Source: Chryseobacterium geocarposphaerae
Lineage (GTDB): Bacteria; Bacteroidota; Bacteroidia; Flavobacteriales; Weeksellaceae
Direction of reading: 5' to 3'
NCBI RefSeq assembly: GCF_002797535.1
Contig: NZ_PGFD01000003.1
Location: 186,001 to 250,000 of the forward strand
DNA length: 64,000 nucleotides
Part shown: positions 62,405-64,000 of the stretch, piece after piece
Layout: the number at the start of each line of letters is the position of its first letter
Position numbering within the stretch: position 1 is the stretch's first letter
The notes under the pieces: model-generated
The model's input: only the letters and a program-made list of their open reading frames with translations
Database searches by the model: none
What the model was told of the DNA's origin: nothing
Program-made: the position numbers and the translations under genes

Positions 62405-63814
62405 ATGAAAAAAATTCTATTATTAGGATGCATTCTTGCTATCCAGAGTATTTACGCACAGATTATTTCTAAAGACCCGTCTTTTGCTTCCAATGGAATA
62501 TACAATATCGGCAATGGAAACAACTATGTCTGGACAATGGCTCAAAATGTGGATGACAGTATTTATTCGTCCTATTCAGTTCCTGCCAGTGGCCAAACTT
62601 TTTTATTAAAATTGAATGCAAATGGAACTTCAGATCCAAATTTCGGAAATAACGGAGTCATCCAATTGCCCTATGATACTTATCAATGTCAACTAAAAAT
62701 ACAGCCGGACGGAAAATTGATCGTCTTTGGACACAATCCTAGCCTGGGTGGCTTAGTATACAAAATATTCCCGAATGGCCAATTGGATACAGCTTTTGGC
62801 ACCAACGGCATTTCGACAATTAGTTCTGTACATAGTAGTGATGAACAAGCCCGTTCTATTGGACTTATTTTACAAAATGGAAAAATAATTGTTCATGGCA
62901 TAACCTGGAATTCAAATACCATATCACAGCATAAAATTTATAGGCTCAATAATGATGGAAGTATTGATATGTCTTTTGGTAATAATGGTTCTGTAATTAC
63001 ACAGGGAGCATATCCTTTGGGAACATTTGTACTGCTCGACAACCAGTCTAACATTATTTGCATGACAAAAACTATTAGTAGTAACCTTGGTAATGGTGTT
63101 ATTGAAAAATTCAATCCGGACGGACAACCGATAATGAGTTTTGGAAATAACGGTATTTTACAAACTACTATGAACTTTGGCTACGTGGGTGCTGCAATGA
63201 TAGATAGTAATAACAAGATTGTTTATTCCAACCACACTTATGAGATTTTCAGAGTAAATCCCGATGGTACTCCGGATAATACATTCAATTATAATTTATC
63301 CGCATTTTCCGGCTTGAGCGGAGGCGCCTGGATCCAAAGCATTGTAGAAAAAAATGGATATTATTACATTGGAGGAAACGGTGAAGGAGATTTTGCTTCT
63401 ACCTATTTTGTTTCAAAGCTTAATCCAAATGGTTCTATAAATTCCAGCTTCGGGTACTATTCAGAAGCATCAAATTTATATTCTATTGAAGAAATGGCCG
63501 TTAATAACGATAACATCATTGCCCACGGAAGCGGATATATTGTAAAATATTTACTTAACAATTCTACGCTATCAATTGCGGATATTTTAAAAGCAAATGA
63601 CCAGATTTCTTTTGAAAATCCTGTTAAACAAAGCTTAATCTATCAATCAGAAGAAAAAATAAGCAAAATAGAAATCTATTCTTCCAATGGAAAACTAGTA
63701 AAAACTGCCAAAGAAAATAATTCAAATGTTTCTGAGCTTCCCAAAGGAGTTTATATGATAAAAGTATTTTTTGAAAACGGAAAATTTACAACAAAAAAAA
63801 TGATAAAAATTTAA
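62405..63814 (+). CDS. exported delta-60-repeat protein with type IX sorting tail
   Basis: The 469-residue protein has a signal peptide (to about residue 19, IYAQ). The body consists of delta-60 repeats with recurring DPNFGNNGV, DTAFGTNGI, DMSFGNNGS, IMSFGNNGI units and QPDGKLIVFG strands, forming a beta-propeller-like fold. The last 75 residues are a type A type IX secretion sorting domain (FENPVKQSL ... IEIYSSNGKLVKT ... LPKGVYMIKVFFENGKFTTK with KKMIKI). It is exported across the outer membrane by the Por system and probably anchored or released at the surface. Binding target is unknown. Confidence 0.9.
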   Translation: MKKILLLGCILAIQSIYAQIISKDPSFASNGIYNIGNGNNYVWTMAQNVDDSIYSSYSVPASGQTFLLKLNANGTSDPNFGNNGVIQLPYDTYQCQLKIQPDGKLIVFGHNPSLGGLVYKIFPNGQLDTAFGTNGISTISSVHSSDEQARSIGLILQNGKIIVHGITWNSNTISQHKIYRLNNDGSIDMSFGNNGSVITQGAYPLGTFVLLDNQSNIICMTKTISSNLGNGVIEKFNPDGQPIMSFGNNGILQTTMNFGYVGAAMIDSNNKIVYSNHTYEIFRVNPDGTPDNTFNYNLSAFSGLSGGAWIQSIVEKNGYYYIGGNGEGDFASTYFVSKLNPNGSINSSFGYYSEASNLYSIEEMAVNNDNIIAHGSGYIVKYLLNNSTLSIADILKANDQISFENPVKQSLIYQSEEKISKIEIYSSNGKLVKTAKENNSNVSELPKGVYMIKVFFENGKFTTKKMIKI

Positions 63815-63840
63815 TAATAAAGTAATTACATAAACAAAAT

Positions 63841-63871
63841 TTAGCTCCCGTATTTTTACGGGGCTTTTTTA
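63841..63871 (+). terminator. terminator after the delta-60 gene
   Basis: AGCTCCCGTA-TTTT-TACGGGGCT with a bulged T, then TTTTTT. Confidence 0.82.
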
Positions 63872-63979
63872 TGGAATAAACATTAAATTTATAGATGATT
63901 AAACCAATTTTACTTTATATAATATAATGGTTGATACATTTAAGGCAATCAGAAGAAATCAATTATTAAACGAATAAAA

Positions 63980-64000
63980 ATGAAACACCATCACTACAAA
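63980..64000 (+). CDS. possible start of another gene, cut by window edge
   Basis: ATG at 63980 opens a frame of seven codons (MKHHHYK) up to the end of the window. It follows a terminator and an AT-rich leader. There is too little sequence to identify the product. Confidence 0.3.

Overview
The window reads as chromosome of a low-GC Bacteroidota, most likely a Flavobacteriia of the Chryseobacterium/Weeksellaceae type. This rests on a SusC/SusD pair, a GLPGLI-family protein, an S46 dipeptidyl-peptidase, a C-terminal type IX secretion sorting domain, a phylum-specific (subtype iii) type VI secretion system (T6SS), and many promoters with the Bacteroidota -7 element TAnnTTTG close to start codons. 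The genus is inferred from gene content and style and was not tested by any search.

Layout. 1-5.1 kb: a truncated alpha/beta hydrolase, four consecutive exported proteins of beta-sandwich or beta-helix type, and an AraC regulator. 5.4-5.6 kb: tRNA-Pro and tRNA-Arg with a terminator. 5.6-13.5 kb: small metabolic and regulatory genes: an exported Rid-family lipoprotein coupled to an esterase, two Crp/Fnr regulators, an HxlR regulator divergent from an NADP-dependent oxidoreductase, an MBL-fold hydrolase, an SH3-like exported protein, prmA and an SDR. 13.6-20.8 kb: SusC/SusD with a calcineurin-like phosphoesterase, and a separate glycerophosphodiester phosphodiesterase, a plausible organic-phosphate scavenging set. 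21.1-39.1 kb: mostly housekeeping and accessory genes (ligA, DUF1349, acetyltransferase, LuxR-type regulator, MgtC family, S46 peptidase, two-lobed retropepsin-like protease, M16 peptidase, YdeI-like, an orphan Imm22-like immunity protein, GLPGLI protein, polA).

39.2-59.1 kb is the main accessory region: about 20 kb, all on the minus strand, of a Bacteroidota T6SS. Reading with transcription it holds two TssO-like bitopic membrane proteins, a PKD-domain TssP-like protein, the lipoprotein TssR, Hcp (copy 2), VgrG (copy 2), a Tle1/DUF2235 lipase effector overlapping its DUF2931 putative immunity lipoprotein, ClpV, a lytic transglycosylase, Hcp (copy 1), VgrG (copy 1), a LysM-like protein, a PAAR-like protein with Gly/Ala-rich hydrophobic segments, a two-helix membrane protein and a TPR protein. 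Sheath (TssB/C), baseplate (TssE/F/G/K) and TssN are absent from the window and must lie elsewhere if the system works. Both hcp promoters carry the same pair of 15-bp dyads, 21 bp apart and exactly the same distance from the -7 element. A response regulator whose phosphoacceptor Asp is replaced by Glu is divergent from the cluster and is an untested candidate to bind them.

60-64 kb: HU, a 29-codon very basic protein, an RNase E/G-family ribonuclease, a delta-60-repeat protein with a type IX sorting tail, and the first seven codons of one more possible gene. No CRISPR array, rRNA or insertion sequence was seen.
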